A stretch of 33,322 bases of DNA from Streptacidiphilus jeojiense (GCF_000719095.1 NZ_JOEH01000050.1:1-33322), one strand, 5' to 3'. Shown: positions 14,862 to 23,622, counted from the first letter of the stretch. Numbers and translations are program-made. Notes: generated by a model not told the origin, from the letters alone.

Positions 14862-16043
14862 GTGCCCCACCCCCCAGCTGTCCGCCGGCCCACAGCTCCG
14901 GCCCGCGGACCCGCAAGCACCGGCGCGAACGACGCCCTGGAGTTCTCCGGGACGATCGGCGACTTCTGGTCGCACACCCAGGTCCGCGACTGGATCATGC
15001 TGCACCCGCAGATGACCCGCACCGCCTACCTGCTGTACTGCCTGCTGCGCTCCATGGTCACCGAGAAGCGCCCCGGGGCGCTGCGGAGGATGAGCCTGGA
15101 CCAGCTGTGCTGGCTGCTGCCCGGCATCAACGGCAAGCCCACGGGCCTGTCGACCGTCAAGGACGCGCTGCAGGTCCTGGCCCGGCTCGGCCTGGTCACG
15201 AACCCCGACGGACGGCTCGTCACCTCCAGTGGCCAGAACGGTATCCAGACCACCCTGCGCCGGTACCAGGTGCACGACCTTCCTCCGGACGCCTACGACG
15301 GCTGGCGCAACGCCTGGGACAAGCTGGACGCCTACCACCCCGGCTGGCGCGAGGACCCGCCCGCGCCGAGCACCCGGCGCAGTCCCGAGGACCCCGGTGG
15401 ACGCCTCGAGGGCCGGAATTCCGGCTATCGAGCCGACCTGGACCGCAACAGGGAAACCGCAGGTCACTTCGATGGCCGGAAATCCGGCGGCCGCAGCCGG
15501 AATTCCGGCCAGCCCAGCCGGATTTCCGGCGACTCCAAGCCGCTGACCTGCGATGACAACGCCCCCAAAGAAGTCTTTCCAAGAAGTTCTTCTCTCTCTG
15601 TCCGGCGCGGGCCCGCAGTGGCCCCGGCACAGGGCGAGAGAGAGAACGGCTACGCCCCGCCCGTGGACGGGGCCGAGCAGGCGGCGGTCCGGATCGCGCA
15701 GGCCTGGGCGGACGGACTGCGCGTCGGCGGCGGCAGTCTGATGCCCCGTCGCCAGGCCTCGATCCGGCACCAGGCGGCCGAGCTCCTGGCCGCCGGTGAG
15801 ACGGACACCGACTTCCTCGCTTCCCGCGCCCAGTGGATGGGACGGGTCAAACCCACCTGGTCCAGATTCGAGGACGCCCTCACCTTCGAAGGGCAAGGCG
15901 CGCCACTACGGCGATCAAGTACAGCCAGGCAGCGCTTGGCCGTACGGTGCGGCAACTGCGATGACGGCTGGCGCTACCAGGACCCCCACGCCGCGCTGGG
16001 CCCCTACCGCTGCCCCGACTGCGCCGAACTGGCACGCGGGTGA
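14862..16043 (+). CDS. Winged-helix / zinc-ribbon protein, possible replication initiator
   Basis: About 393 residues from GTG 14862 (GGGAG 8 nt upstream; the longer frame from 14670 is low-complexity). Residues 33-120 form a winged helix (FWSHTQVRDWIML, TRTAYLLYCLLRSMV, LDQLCWLLPGINGKP.GLSTVKDALQVLARLGLV). A linker follows with 7-residue repeats of the GRNSG/GRKSG type, which come from palindromes in the DNA. The C-terminus has a Cys4 zinc ribbon (Cys363, Cys366, Cys384, Cys387). Similar actinobacterial plasmid proteins also carry GRKS-type repeats. A replication-initiator role with iterons inside the gene, as reported for pSLA2-type plasmids, is an inference. Confidence 0.7.
   Translation: MPHPPAVRRPTAPARGPASTGANDALEFSGTIGDFWSHTQVRDWIMLHPQMTRTAYLLYCLLRSMVTEKRPGALRRMSLDQLCWLLPGINGKPTGLSTVKDALQVLARLGLVTNPDGRLVTSSGQNGIQTTLRRYQVHDLPPDAYDGWRNAWDKLDAYHPGWREDPPAPSTRRSPEDPGGRLEGRNSGYRADLDRNRETAGHFDGRKSGGRSRNSGQPSRISGDSKPLTCDDNAPKEVFPRSSSLSVRRGPAVAPAQGERENGYAPPVDGAEQAAVRIAQAWADGLRVGGGSLMPRRQASIRHQAAELLAAGETDTDFLASRAQWMGRVKPTWSRFEDALTFEGQGAPLRRSSTARQRLAVRCGNCDDGWRYQDPHAALGPYRCPDCAELARG
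15412..15530. repeat. Four GCCGGAAWTCCGGC palindromes, 21-bp phased
   Basis: Fourteen-base palindromes, two perfect and two with a single central mismatch, start at 15412, 15475, 15496 and 15517. The offsets are 63, 21 and 21 bp, all multiples of 21 (two helical turns, seven codons). They lie inside the 14862 gene and encode its GRNSG-like linker. This looks like a set of DNA-binding sites on one helix face. Confidence 0.8.
15994..16038 (+). repeat. 45-bp direct repeat, copy 1
   Basis: The zinc-ribbon end of the 14862 gene (LGPYRCPDCAELAR). It is repeated at 16607-16650 with a single C deleted. Confidence 0.8.
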
Positions 16044-16232
16044 ATGTCAAGCTCACCATGGACCCCGAGGCGCTCGCATCCGGGCTCGGCGGAACAGTCC
16101 GGACTCCCTCGCTTCGGCACGTCGGCCGCAATGGGCGGGTGCACCGTGGGTATGCCCCACAGGCTCGGCTGGACACCGATACGGTCATCAAGCAGCCTCA
16201 AGCCGAGCCGGCTCGAGGAGAGGGAGGAGTCC

Positions 16233-16562
16233 ATGTCACAGGCGTACTGGTGGGGACAACTGATCATCTGCTTGGCGATCGGAGCACCCCTGCTGCGGGG
16301 AGCTCTGCGCACGATGCCGACCGGCGTCCGCCGCGCGGTCGCCGGCGCCGGACTGGCGCTGGTCGCGGCCCCGTACCAGGTCTGGGGGCCGAAGGCGCTT
16401 CGCAGCAGCGGCAGCTTCGTTCAATACGTCACCCACGAATCGGCACGGGCGCTGACGTGGATCACTTTCGCGTTTTCGGTCTTCGGTGCTCTGCTGCTGT
16501 TCTACGGGATCGCCGTGACCGCCGCACAGCGCAACCACCACGCAGGACAGGTAACCCGCTGA
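16233..16562 (+). CDS. Small three-TM membrane protein
   Basis: A 109-residue integral membrane protein with three likely helices: WWGQLIICLAIGAPLL (about 6-22), AVAGAGLALVAAPYQVW (about 35-51) and ALTWITFAFSVFGALLLFYGIAVTA (about 73-97). The ATG at 16233 follows GGGAGGAG at good spacing; the longer frame from 16044 has no support. It lies between the two copies of a 45-bp direct repeat, so it may have been inserted as a unit. No family was recognised. Confidence 0.7.
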   Translation: MSQAYWWGQLIICLAIGAPLLRGALRTMPTGVRRAVAGAGLALVAAPYQVWGPKALRSSGSFVQYVTHESARALTWITFAFSVFGALLLFYGIAVTAAQRNHHAGQVTR

Positions 16563-16606
16563 TCAACGGACCATCCGCCCCACCACCGGTCGCCGGACCG
16601 ACCCGT

Positions 16607-16650
16607 CGCTGGGCCCCTACCGCTGCCCGACTGCGCCGAACTGGCACGCG
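16607..16650 (+). repeat. 45-bp direct repeat, copy 2 (non-coding)
   Basis: Repeats the 3' end of the 14862 gene with one C missing, which breaks the reading frame. Offset from copy 1 is 613 bp. Confidence 0.8.
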
Positions 16651-16805
16651 ACTGAACACACGATCGGGGCGGTTCCGGCCTCCCCGCCTGTTCATCCACA
16701 TTCCAGCCTCGGCGTCACACCCTGCCGCGGAGCCGCGATTCGGTAGGCTGCCGTCAGGTTCTCCGCGCAGGCGGAGGTGAGACGACTCCCCCGCTGAGGA
16801 CCCCT

Positions 16806-17435
16806 ATGCAGCTGCACCCACTGGCCACCGTCGTGGACCGCATCGATCCGCGCGGCTCCTACACCACACGCGACATCGCCGACCTGCTCCGCGTCTCCGA
16901 TTCGACCGTGCACTCCCTGCTCGGCGGACACCTGTTGCCCGGCGGGCGCCGCAGGACGGCTCCCGGTGGCGGCGTGCGCTGGGCCTGGACCGGCCGCGCC
17001 CTCCTGCGTGCCGCCCAGCTGCGGATGGACACCCGACGCCGCCTCCCGCACCAGGACCTCAGTCCGCTGACGCTCTGGCGGCTCGGGTGCCGCTGCGAAC
17101 GGTGCACGGCCGCGCACAACGACCGCGACCGCGACCGCCGCCGCCAGCTGGCGGACACCGTGCTCACCGAGGACATCCGCCGGCAGTTGCTCGCTACCGT
17201 CGCCGCCGGGGCACCCGCCTCCGAGGCTGCCGCGGCAGTCGGGGTGAGCGCGCAGCGGGTATACGGCGTGGCCAGCCGGGACCAGGAGTTCGCCGCAGAG
17301 CTGGCCGAGGCCGGGTGGTCGCTGTGCGCCGCCGGGCGCGCGGACGCCCGCTGCTCGACCCCGGCCGCCTACCGCGACGGGTGTCGGGGAACGGGGTGCC
17401 GCCTGGCGCGGCGCGAGGCGAACCGCCGACCTTGA
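16806..17435 (+). CDS. Double-HTH protein with two Cys clusters
   Basis: A 209-residue DNA-binding candidate. An N-terminal helix-turn-helix (residues about 19-40, YTTRDIADLLRVSDSTVHSLL) is followed by a Cys cluster CRCERC (95-100). A second HTH-like segment (about 138-165, AAAAVGVSAQRVYGV) is followed by a C-terminal Cys group (174, 183, 193, 198) ending GCRGTGCRLARREANRR. The Gly-Cys-Arg-x-x-x-Cys-Arg motif with a basic tail occurs in small actinobacterial and phage DNA-binding proteins. The ATG at 16806 has GAGG 7-8 nt upstream. It is a candidate regulator of the element. Confidence 0.7.
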   Translation: MQLHPLATVVDRIDPRGSYTTRDIADLLRVSDSTVHSLLGGHLLPGGRRRTAPGGGVRWAWTGRALLRAAQLRMDTRRRLPHQDLSPLTLWRLGCRCERCTAAHNDRDRDRRRQLADTVLTEDIRRQLLATVAAGAPASEAAAAVGVSAQRVYGVASRDQEFAAELAEAGWSLCAAGRADARCSTPAAYRDGCRGTGCRLARREANRRP

Positions 17436-17627
17436 CGGCCCCGGCAACACTGCACCTGGGGCACGGACCCCCGGGGGGGCGGCTGCGACGGCACAGCCGG
17501 CAACTCCGGGCTGGCACGCGTGTTCCAGCGCCGCCAACAATTCACCGACTTTGATGCGCGTACCAAGCACGCATACGTGAAGATGGTCGTCCGTAGACGT
17601 TGCGTCGCGTAGGCGGGAGTCCCCGCT

Positions 17628-17915
17628 GTGGGCTGTCATGCACCTCACCCCCTGCCGCCTCCTGCCGCCACCCGTACCCACCTTCGTGTGCTGTCGATAC
17701 TGCTGGCCCGTCATGCGGCGGACCTGCCCGACGAGACCTTGGGCGACGCCGCGCGCCAGGACGCGGTCCGGTTGTTGGCCTGGTCCACTTCGGCCGCGGC
17801 CCTCGCGGCGGCAGCCCTGACCGAGAGCGACCCGGCCCAGGCCGCCCGCTACCGTGACCAGGTCCGATCCACCCTTGCCGAAGCCCACGCCCTGGCTTGG
17901 CATCCCGGTTCCTGA
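17628..17915 (+). CDS. Small helical hypothetical protein
   Basis: A 95-residue frame from GTG 17628, with GGGAG 8 nt upstream. Residues 1-20 are Pro/His-rich with poorer codon bias. From about residue 21 third positions are strongly G/C and the sequence is two long helices (LLAWSTSAAALAAAALTE, ARYRDQVRSTLAEAHALA), so the true start could be the GTG at 17688. No family was recognised. Confidence 0.55.
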   Translation: MGCHAPHPLPPPAATRTHLRVLSILLARHAADLPDETLGDAARQDAVRLLAWSTSAAALAAAALTESDPAQAARYRDQVRSTLAEAHALAWHPGS

Positions 17916-18159
17916 GGCCGACTGCCGGAGTCCGTCTCATCACCGGACAGATGTCGGGTGCCTGCGCGGGTCGCTGTCCATGCACCCCCACCCGCGCACG
18001 GTCCAGAGCCTCCTGTCCGGCATCAGCCGAAGCGTGGGGATGCAGTTCGTGGCATACGAACTGCACAGATACAAGGATTCCGCTGGTTCGGACGTCCGCT
18101 GGTGCGCGATGATGACGCGCTACTACCGATCGTGTGCAGAGATAAGGGGGACGCGCCCG

Positions 18160-18369
18160 ATGGACGCACCCACCGCGAAGGCCACCCGGATCACCGGGGT
18201 CGCCCGCGTCAAGCTGCGAGGACAGCTGAAGACCGCCTACGAGGACGGCGCCTCGATCCGTCAACTCGCGGCCGGCATCCAGAAGAGCTACGGATCAACC
18301 CATTCGCTTCTGGCGGAGGCCGGGGTGGACTTCAGGAACCGCGGCGGCCAGCCGCGCAGCCGGGGATGA
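18160..18369 (+). CDS. Small actinobacterial HTH protein
   Basis: A 69-residue protein of the small helix-turn-helix family widespread in Streptomyces. The core ARVKLRGQLKTAYEDGASIR is followed by QLAAGIQKSYGSTHSLLAEAG and a basic FRNRGG tail. The ATG at 18160, after AAGGGGG, gives the usual family length. However, the frame stays open with coding-like third positions (about 82% G/C) back to an ATG at 17980, so a 129-residue form is possible. Its stop overlaps the next start as ATGA, placing it first in a three-gene operon. Probably a DNA-binding regulator. Confidence 0.7.
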   Translation: MDAPTAKATRITGVARVKLRGQLKTAYEDGASIRQLAAGIQKSYGSTHSLLAEAGVDFRNRGGQPRSRG

Positions 18370-18665
18370 GCACCATGTCCATCCCGTCACCGCGCACCGT
18401 GCGCTCCCCTGCCCGGATCGTCCGCACGACTGCCAACCCTGGCGGCACCTGTTGGGTGGTCTTCGAACTATGGAGGCAGTCCGCCATCACGGTTCCAGTC
18501 TCCTCAGCGGTGCTGCAACAGGCCCTCGGGCTGGCCCACCGCCAACTGCTGGGCGCCGAGGCCACGGCGCTGATCTGCGTTGACGCCGTGCTCGAGACCG
18601 AGGTCAGGCCCGTAGCGTGGCAGCCGAGTGCGCATCCGAGCGCCGTGCCGCCGAGGGCCGCCTGA
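18366..18665 (+). CDS. Hypothetical protein in HTH operon
   Basis: A 99-residue protein with an ATGA overlap with the HTH gene upstream and a TGATG junction with the gene downstream, so all three are probably co-translated. A Ser/Arg-rich N-terminus precedes a compact core (GTCWVVFELWRQSAITVPVS, then the helix AVLQQALGLAHRQLLG) and a Pro-rich tail. No family was recognised. Confidence 0.65.
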   Translation: MSTMSIPSPRTVRSPARIVRTTANPGGTCWVVFELWRQSAITVPVSSAVLQQALGLAHRQLLGAEATALICVDAVLETEVRPVAWQPSAHPSAVPPRAA

Positions 18666-18961
18666 TGCCGGAGGCGGAGAGAGGTCCGGGCGCCGTCGAC
18701 ACCAGCGCGCTGTCCGCACGCGGCTGGGAGGCACTGGGTGAGCTCCGACGCCTTGAGGACCATGGTCTGACCGCAGCCCGGCAGCCCGGAGGTATCCACC
18801 TCGCCACGGTCAAGTCCCTGCAGAAGCTCGGCCTGGCCGCCATAGAAGATCATCCGGAGCGTGACCGGAAGGGCCGCCGCTGGGTGGCCCGGCTCACCGA
18901 GGCCGGCAGGCGCGCCACCGACGCCCCGGGCGGATCACCGGCAGTCGACAGCGCTCGCTAG
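18665..18961 (+). CDS. Winged-helix-like protein
   Basis: A 98-residue protein starting at an ATG that shares one base with the upstream stop (TGATG). The pattern LSARGWEALGELRR, then HLATVKSLQKLGLAAIEDH, then GRRWVARLTEAGRRA, resembles the helix / recognition helix / beta-wing layout of MarR- or PadR-like winged helices. The fold is inferred from the pattern only. As the last gene of a regulator operon it may take part in transcription control on the element. Confidence 0.6.
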   Translation: MPEAERGPGAVDTSALSARGWEALGELRRLEDHGLTAARQPGGIHLATVKSLQKLGLAAIEDHPERDRKGRRWVARLTEAGRRATDAPGGSPAVDSAR

Positions 18962-19011
18962 GCTCTGGATCTGGCGTGCGGGGTGCGGGAAGTGGTCGAT
19001 GGGAGAGCAAC

Positions 19012-19842
19012 GTGGACGATTTCGAGTGGATCAAGCAGCATGAGCCGGCGGGCCCGCCGGCCGATCTGCGCATCGACGTGCCGTCCTCGGCGCGCATGTA
19101 CGACTACTACCTGGGCGGAAAGGACAACTTCGAGGTCGACCGGCGAGCGGCGGAGGAGGTGATTCGGGCCTTTCCGGCGATCCAGGAGACCACCCGGGCC
19201 AACCGCGCGTTCCTGGGCCGCGCCGTCCGCTTCGCCGCGGACCAGGGCCTGCGCCAGTTCCTCGACATCGGCACCGGCATCCCCACCCAGGCAAACACGG
19301 ACCAGGTCGCCCACGAGGTCGCCCCGGACGCGGCGATCCTCTACGTCGACAACGACCCGATCGTGCTCCGGCACGCGGACGCGCTGATGGCGCAGGCCGA
19401 CGGCCGCAAGCGCACCCGGGTGATGCTGGGCGACCTGCGCCGACCCGAGGAAATCCTGGCCGAGGCACAGAAGGTGCTGGACTTCCAGCAGCCGGTGGCC
19501 CTGATGCTGGTGGCCATCCTGCACTTCATCCGGGACGAGGAGCAGCCGCGCGAGATCGTGCGGACCCTGCTCGACGCGCTGCCCTCGGGCAGCATGCTGA
19601 TCCTCTCCCACGCCACCGGCGACTTCATGCCCGACGACTCGCTCACCGTCCACCGCGCCGTCTACGACCGCGCCACCTCGCCCTTCATCGACCGCCGCAA
19701 GTCCAAGGTCTCCTCCTTCTTCGACGGCCTGGACCTGGTCGACCCCGGACTTGTCCAACTCCCCTGGTGGCGGCCGAACGGCGCACTCCCGCAGGGCTCG
19801 GAGCGCGCCTCGGGCTGGGCGGGCGTGGCCGTCAAGCACTGA
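19012..19842 (+). CDS. DUF574 SAM-dependent methyltransferase
   Basis: A 276-residue protein of the actinobacterial DUF574 family (Pfam PF04672). Diagnostic segments are ARMYDYYLGGKDNFEVDR (28-45), the SAM-binding motif LDIGTGIPT (84-92), YVDNDPIVL (111-119) and LMLVAILHFI. The GTG at 19012 has GGGAG 6 nt upstream, and the family normally begins close to this point; an in-frame start at 18976 is less likely. The family is greatly expanded in Streptomyces; substrates are unknown for most members. It appears to be a single-gene unit ending before the terminator at 19997-20033. Confidence 0.9.
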   Translation: MDDFEWIKQHEPAGPPADLRIDVPSSARMYDYYLGGKDNFEVDRRAAEEVIRAFPAIQETTRANRAFLGRAVRFAADQGLRQFLDIGTGIPTQANTDQVAHEVAPDAAILYVDNDPIVLRHADALMAQADGRKRTRVMLGDLRRPEEILAEAQKVLDFQQPVALMLVAILHFIRDEEQPREIVRTLLDALPSGSMLILSHATGDFMPDDSLTVHRAVYDRATSPFIDRRKSKVSSFFDGLDLVDPGLVQLPWWRPNGALPQGSERASGWAGVAVKH

Positions 19843-19996
19843 CAGCCTGATACGACGGGGTTCAGCGGCAGCGAACACCTGACCGCTGCGTCATACCAGC
19901 CGGTAAGCACACAGGGGCAGGAATCATCGGGATCACCCGTACTGGTCGTCCCATGTGGAGGATAGGACGGGTCACCCGTGGGCGACCCTGCGGCTG

Positions 19997-20033
19997 CCCT
20001 GGCGGCGCCCTTCCCCGAAGGGCGCCGCCAGGG
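19997..20033. terminator. Strong bidirectional hairpin terminator
   Basis: A perfect 17-bp stem (19997-20013 with 20017-20033) with a 3-nt loop (CCC), followed by CCCCTTT. It lies in the roughly 400-bp gap 19843-20241 between the methyltransferase and the convergent regulator and could stop transcription from both. Nothing else was recognised in the gap. Confidence 0.7.
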
Positions 20034-20241
20034 CCCCTTTGGGATCCGGGCCATGGGTGCTCACCTGGCCGGGACCGCCGCGGAGGCCGCACCGTCCCGG
20101 TGCTGGCGCTGACAGGGGATCAGCCTGGTGAACGTGGCTGCAGGCGCGGTGGGGGGCATCGGGCTGGGCGGTACCGGTCCACGTGCGAACCGGTGGGACC
20201 CACTCGTTCGGTGGCTACTCCGGGTCGCTTCGGGATGCTGC

Positions 20242-21573
20242 TCAGGCCAGGGCCGTGGCGACCCGCTCGCGGAAGTCTCGGACGGCGGGCAGGTGCCGGT
20301 GTCCGTCCATCTGGGTGGCGAGTTCCCTCAGCGGCGCGATGCTGCGGTGCGAGCTGATTTCCGCGGTCAGGTCCAGGGCTCTGTCCGCGGTGGCGCAGGC
20401 GCGTTCCACGTCGTTCTGGCGCAGCTGCGCGTTGGCCTGCCGTACCAGGAACAGGGCCTGGGTGCGCGTGCGGTCGGCAGGGAACAGGGCGGCCGCCTCT
20501 GCGAAGACCTGCTCGGCGCGGGCGGGCTGTTCCATGTCCAGGTGGGTGGAGGCTGTCGCTCCGAGCAGTTCGCTGTGGTCGAACCAGTACACCCACTCCG
20601 GGTCGTCGCCGCTGGTGCCCTCGCTGGCGGCCAGGAGTTCGGCCGAGCGCCCCAGGTCGTTCCAGCAGGTGCTGTCGCGCTGGTGGGCGCGGGCGCGGGC
20701 GCGTCGGCTGAGCAGCATGGCCTCGACGCGGGCGGTACTGGTCCTGCGGGCGGCGGCGAGGGCGGCGGCGACCATGGCTTCGGCGTCGGCGGGCCGGCCG
20801 CAGTTGTGTGCGGCGATCGACCAGAACGCGAGCACGTGGGCGCCAAGGGCCGGGTCGGATGAGGCGTGGGCGGCGTGGAGTGCGGCGTTGAATGCCTTGT
20901 CGTCGCATTGGTCGTTGAGGTCGAAGGTGGCCCAGGCGTGCATGCGTGCCAGGTCGGCGGCTGCGGCGTGGAGTCTCTTGCCGTGGGCGTCGCTGTAGCT
21001 GCGGTTCTTGAGGATGTTGAGGACCAGGCGGCGGCTGGAGGAGGCTTCCTCGATCAGTCTGCCTCCGCCGTCGTTGTCGTCGGCCTGGCGCAGGTCGCGG
21101 ACCAGGCGCTCGATATGGGTGACTGATGCCTCGCCTATCCGCTGGCCGCGGGTGAGTTGGCCCGCGGCGGCGGGGTCGGCGGTCAGCCAGGCCAGGAGCG
21201 AGGCCGTCAGCGTCGTGCCGGTGATGCGGGTGAAGTCCCTTCGGTTGATCTCCACGTCACTCCCAGTCAGCTCGTGGAGCGCCTGGATGGCGCCGGGCGC
21301 GTCCCATCGGTAGGAGACGGGCTGCTGGAGGGGGTCCAAGGCCAGCCAGCCGGGCCATTCCCGCGTGCGGACGGCTGCTTTGGGGATACCCAGCAGTTCG
21401 GCGATGAGAACTTGGGTGGCCTTGTCCGGGCGGCGTCCGGCCTCCCAGCGGAGCACTCCGTCCTTGCCCGTGCCGACGTGGGTGCCCCGAGCCTGGCCCA
21501 GTTCCCGGAGCATGCTCGCGAAGTCCGGCCGGCTCCAGTCCCGGGCCGCACGGGCTCGCTCCAACGGATGCAT
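20242..21573 (-). CDS. Streptomyces-type regulator with TPR domain (NsdA-like)
   Basis: About 443 residues from the ATG at 21573 (MHPLERARAARDWSRPDFA). The N-terminal 70 residues form an XRE-like helix-turn-helix in which the usual glycines are replaced (GKDGVLRWEAGRRPDKATQVLIAELLG). The rest is helical and TPR-like (ALGAHVLAFWSIAAHNCGRPADAEAMVAAAL, given here only as its pattern of paired helices; ARAEQVFAEAAALFPADR). Many Streptomyces paralogues of this architecture, including NsdA, modulate development or antibiotic production. GAGGA lies about 9 nt upstream of the start. It is divergent from the oxygenase gene, so it may control it. Confidence 0.8.
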   Translation of the reverse strand: MHPLERARAARDWSRPDFASMLRELGQARGTHVGTGKDGVLRWEAGRRPDKATQVLIAELLGIPKAAVRTREWPGWLALDPLQQPVSYRWDAPGAIQALHELTGSDVEINRRDFTRITGTTLTASLLAWLTADPAAAGQLTRGQRIGEASVTHIERLVRDLRQADDNDGGGRLIEEASSSRRLVLNILKNRSYSDAHGKRLHAAAADLARMHAWATFDLNDQCDDKAFNAALHAAHASSDPALGAHVLAFWSIAAHNCGRPADAEAMVAAALAAARRTSTARVEAMLLSRRARARAHQRDSTCWNDLGRSAELLAASEGTSGDDPEWVYWFDHSELLGATASTHLDMEQPARAEQVFAEAAALFPADRTRTQALFLVRQANAQLRQNDVERACATADRALDLTAEISSHRSIAPLRELATQMDGHRHLPAVRDFRERVATALA

Positions 21574-21860
21574 CGGCCACCGTCCTCGTGTCGCGGCTGC
21601 GGACAGACTCCCGGCGACGGTAGCCGGGGAGGGCCGGTGGAGTGAAGCCAGCTGACGGGTGCTCATGGGGTGCTGATGAGAGCACCGTGAGCGCACCGCG
21701 TGGACCCCTACCGACCCGGCGTCAACCCTCCCAGAGTAACGGGGCGGACGCGATGTGTTACGCCGAGGGCCGGAGGTGGCTCCGCCTCGGCGTCGACCGG
21801 CAAGACCCTGCGGCGCAGCGCGCTCCCACCCCAGCGACTTCGAAGGCGGAGGAATGCGGC

Positions 21861-22784
21861 ATGGGATCACTGACGAGCACTGACCGGGACGGGTTCATCG
21901 AGCTTCCCCCAGAGCTGGAAGAGGCTCTGATCAAGATCGGGGGCACGCTTCCCCGATGGGGTATGGAGGGTACGTTCCTGGCCGACTCCACGGTCCAGCG
22001 GTACCGATCCGAACTGGCTTCGGTCCCGCTGGTCACCGAGACGGTCGAATCCCTGCTCGCCACGCTCAGCGTGGCCGGCGCCGGATACGCCGTGGTGCGG
22101 CTGGGAAACATCGCCGAGGCGCTGGGGACCGGGGAGCCGTTCCTGCGTCTGGCGACGGCGATCCTCGCCGAGGTAGCGAAGCCCTTTCAGCCCTTCCAGC
22201 GCTGGCCGCTGTGGAAGGAGATCGGGGTCGACCTCAACGCCAACCCCGGGCTGTCCACCGGCACGGGGTACAACGCATTCCACATGGACCTGGTCAACGC
22301 GACGCAGCCGCCGGACTACACGACGCTCCTGTGCATCCGGCCCGACGCGCTCGGCGCGGGGGCGAGCATCCTCTCCGATGCCCGCGCGGCCGTGTCGCGG
22401 CTGTCGCCCTCCAGTCGGGCCCTGCTGAGCGAGGCGGCCTACAGCTACGGATCGTTCTTCGAGCTGTCCGACGTCGGAGCGGAGTACGCCCCGTTCCCCG
22501 TCCTGGACAGCGAGCCGGCGCCGCTGGGGTTCGTGCGGTTCACCGCCAAGATGCTCACCGAGTCCGCGATCGACGAAGCGCACGAACGCGCGGCCCGGGA
22601 ACTCGCCGAGCAGATGATCGCCGGGCAGGTCTCCTTCACGCTCCAGCGCGGCGACTTCCTGATCGTGAACCAGCACCGCTATGTCCACGGCCGCGAACCG
22701 CTCGGCACCGGCCAGAGCGAGGTTGCTCCCCAGGACCGCCGCTTGCTGCTCCAACTGTTCCTGCGGGAACGCCAGCGGCTCTAG
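21861..22784 (+). CDS. TauD/clavaminate-synthase-like Fe(II)/2-oxoglutarate oxygenase
   Basis: A 307-residue protein with the HxD iron ligands His141 and Asp143 (FHMDLVN), the distal His276 in VNQHRYVHGREPL and Arg293-Arg294 placed for 2-oxoglutarate binding. This matches TauD/TfdA/clavaminate synthase-like oxygenases, which hydroxylate or desaturate small molecules with O2. The ATG at 21861 has GGAGG about 8 nt upstream; a longer frame from 21642 is not coding-like. The last bases overlap the stop of the convergent glycosyltransferase (CTAG). The substrate is unknown; the neighbours suggest a small cargo pathway. Confidence 0.85.
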   Translation: MGSLTSTDRDGFIELPPELEEALIKIGGTLPRWGMEGTFLADSTVQRYRSELASVPLVTETVESLLATLSVAGAGYAVVRLGNIAEALGTGEPFLRLATAILAEVAKPFQPFQRWPLWKEIGVDLNANPGLSTGTGYNAFHMDLVNATQPPDYTTLLCIRPDALGAGASILSDARAAVSRLSPSSRALLSEAAYSYGSFFELSDVGAEYAPFPVLDSEPAPLGFVRFTAKMLTESAIDEAHERAARELAEQMIAGQVSFTLQRGDFLIVNQHRYVHGREPLGTGQSEVAPQDRRLLLQLFLRERQRL

Positions 22785-23554
22785 ATCCGCGACTTGCGCA
22801 GCGAGTGCCACGCCGCTCCGGCCAGTGCCCGCGACGACCGGGAGACGGACAGTGCCTCGTGTTCGCGGTACAGAGCCCAGTTGTACGGAATCAGCGACAG
22901 CTTGTTCGAGGAAAGCGATCCGGCCCGGCGCGACCGGTACACCGCCAGGGGCTCGGCAAGGCCCCTGGCGGCAGTGCCGTCACGCAGGATCGACAGCCAC
23001 AGGGCGTAGTCCTGCCGCTTGGGCATCTCCGGCATCAGCCTGGTGCCGAGGACGGTTCGGTCGTACATGGCGGTCAGCGCGCCGATGTGGTCCTGGGTCA
23101 GCATCGCCCGGTAGTCCACACGCTCCCGCGCCCGCACCACGCGCCCGTTCGGGATGAAATCGGCGCCCTCACCGTCATGCTCGGCGTCCACCTTGTAGTA
23201 GGAGGTGAACGTCAGCGGGGCACCGGCCGTCGCCGCGAAGGCGATCTGCCGCTGGAGCTTGTCCGGGAGCCACAGGTCGTCACTGTCCAGGAAGGCGACG
23301 TAGTCCCCGCGGGCCCGTTCGATCGCGAGGTTGCGTGCGCGGCCCGCACCGCCCCGTTCCGGTGCCGCTTGCGGCAGCACGCGCTCGTCCTGCCGGGCGA
23401 ACTCCATGAGCAGGTCCATGGAGTCGTCGGAAGAAGCATCGTCGGTGACCAGCAGCTCCAGATCCGCATGCGTCTGCGCAAGCACCGACCGGATCGACGC
23501 ACCCAGAGTGCTCGCCGAGTTGTAGACGGGCATCACCACAGACACCAGCGGCAC
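22781..23554 (-). CDS. Family 2 glycosyltransferase
   Basis: A 257-residue GT-A fold transferase. Visible are VSVVMPVYN (4-12), LLVTDDASSDDS, GRARNLAIERARGDYVAFLD and the metal-binding DSDD (90-93). It transfers a sugar from a nucleotide donor, probably in the cytoplasm, since no membrane segment is seen. The GTG at 23554 has GGGAG 7 nt upstream. It is divergent from the nucleotide-sugar dehydrogenase, whose product could be its donor, and convergent with the oxygenase. The acceptor is unknown. Confidence 0.9.
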   Translation of the reverse strand: MPLVSVVMPVYNSASTLGASIRSVLAQTHADLELLVTDDASSDDSMDLLMEFARQDERVLPQAAPERGGAGRARNLAIERARGDYVAFLDSDDLWLPDKLQRQIAFAATAGAPLTFTSYYKVDAEHDGEGADFIPNGRVVRARERVDYRAMLTQDHIGALTAMYDRTVLGTRLMPEMPKRQDYALWLSILRDGTAARGLAEPLAVYRSRRAGSLSSNKLSLIPYNWALYREHEALSVSRSSRALAGAAWHSLRKSRI

Positions 23555-23622
23555 AGAAGTTCTCCCACGTCAGGCCAGAGGCGGCGGTCCGAGCTCTGGA
23601 AAGTCTACCGATTGGAGTCGTC

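Noticed and set aside
12879..15896. 1005-codon minus-strand ORF
   Set aside because: Antisense to the VirD4, relaxation and winged-helix genes; no domain can be recognised in its Gly/Arg/Val-rich product.
16040..16780. Plus-strand ORF opening with GTGA overlap after the 14862 gene
   Set aside because: The overlap is suggestive, but the frame becomes Arg/Pro/Gly-rich and runs through the membrane gene in the wrong frame; no RBS or domain.
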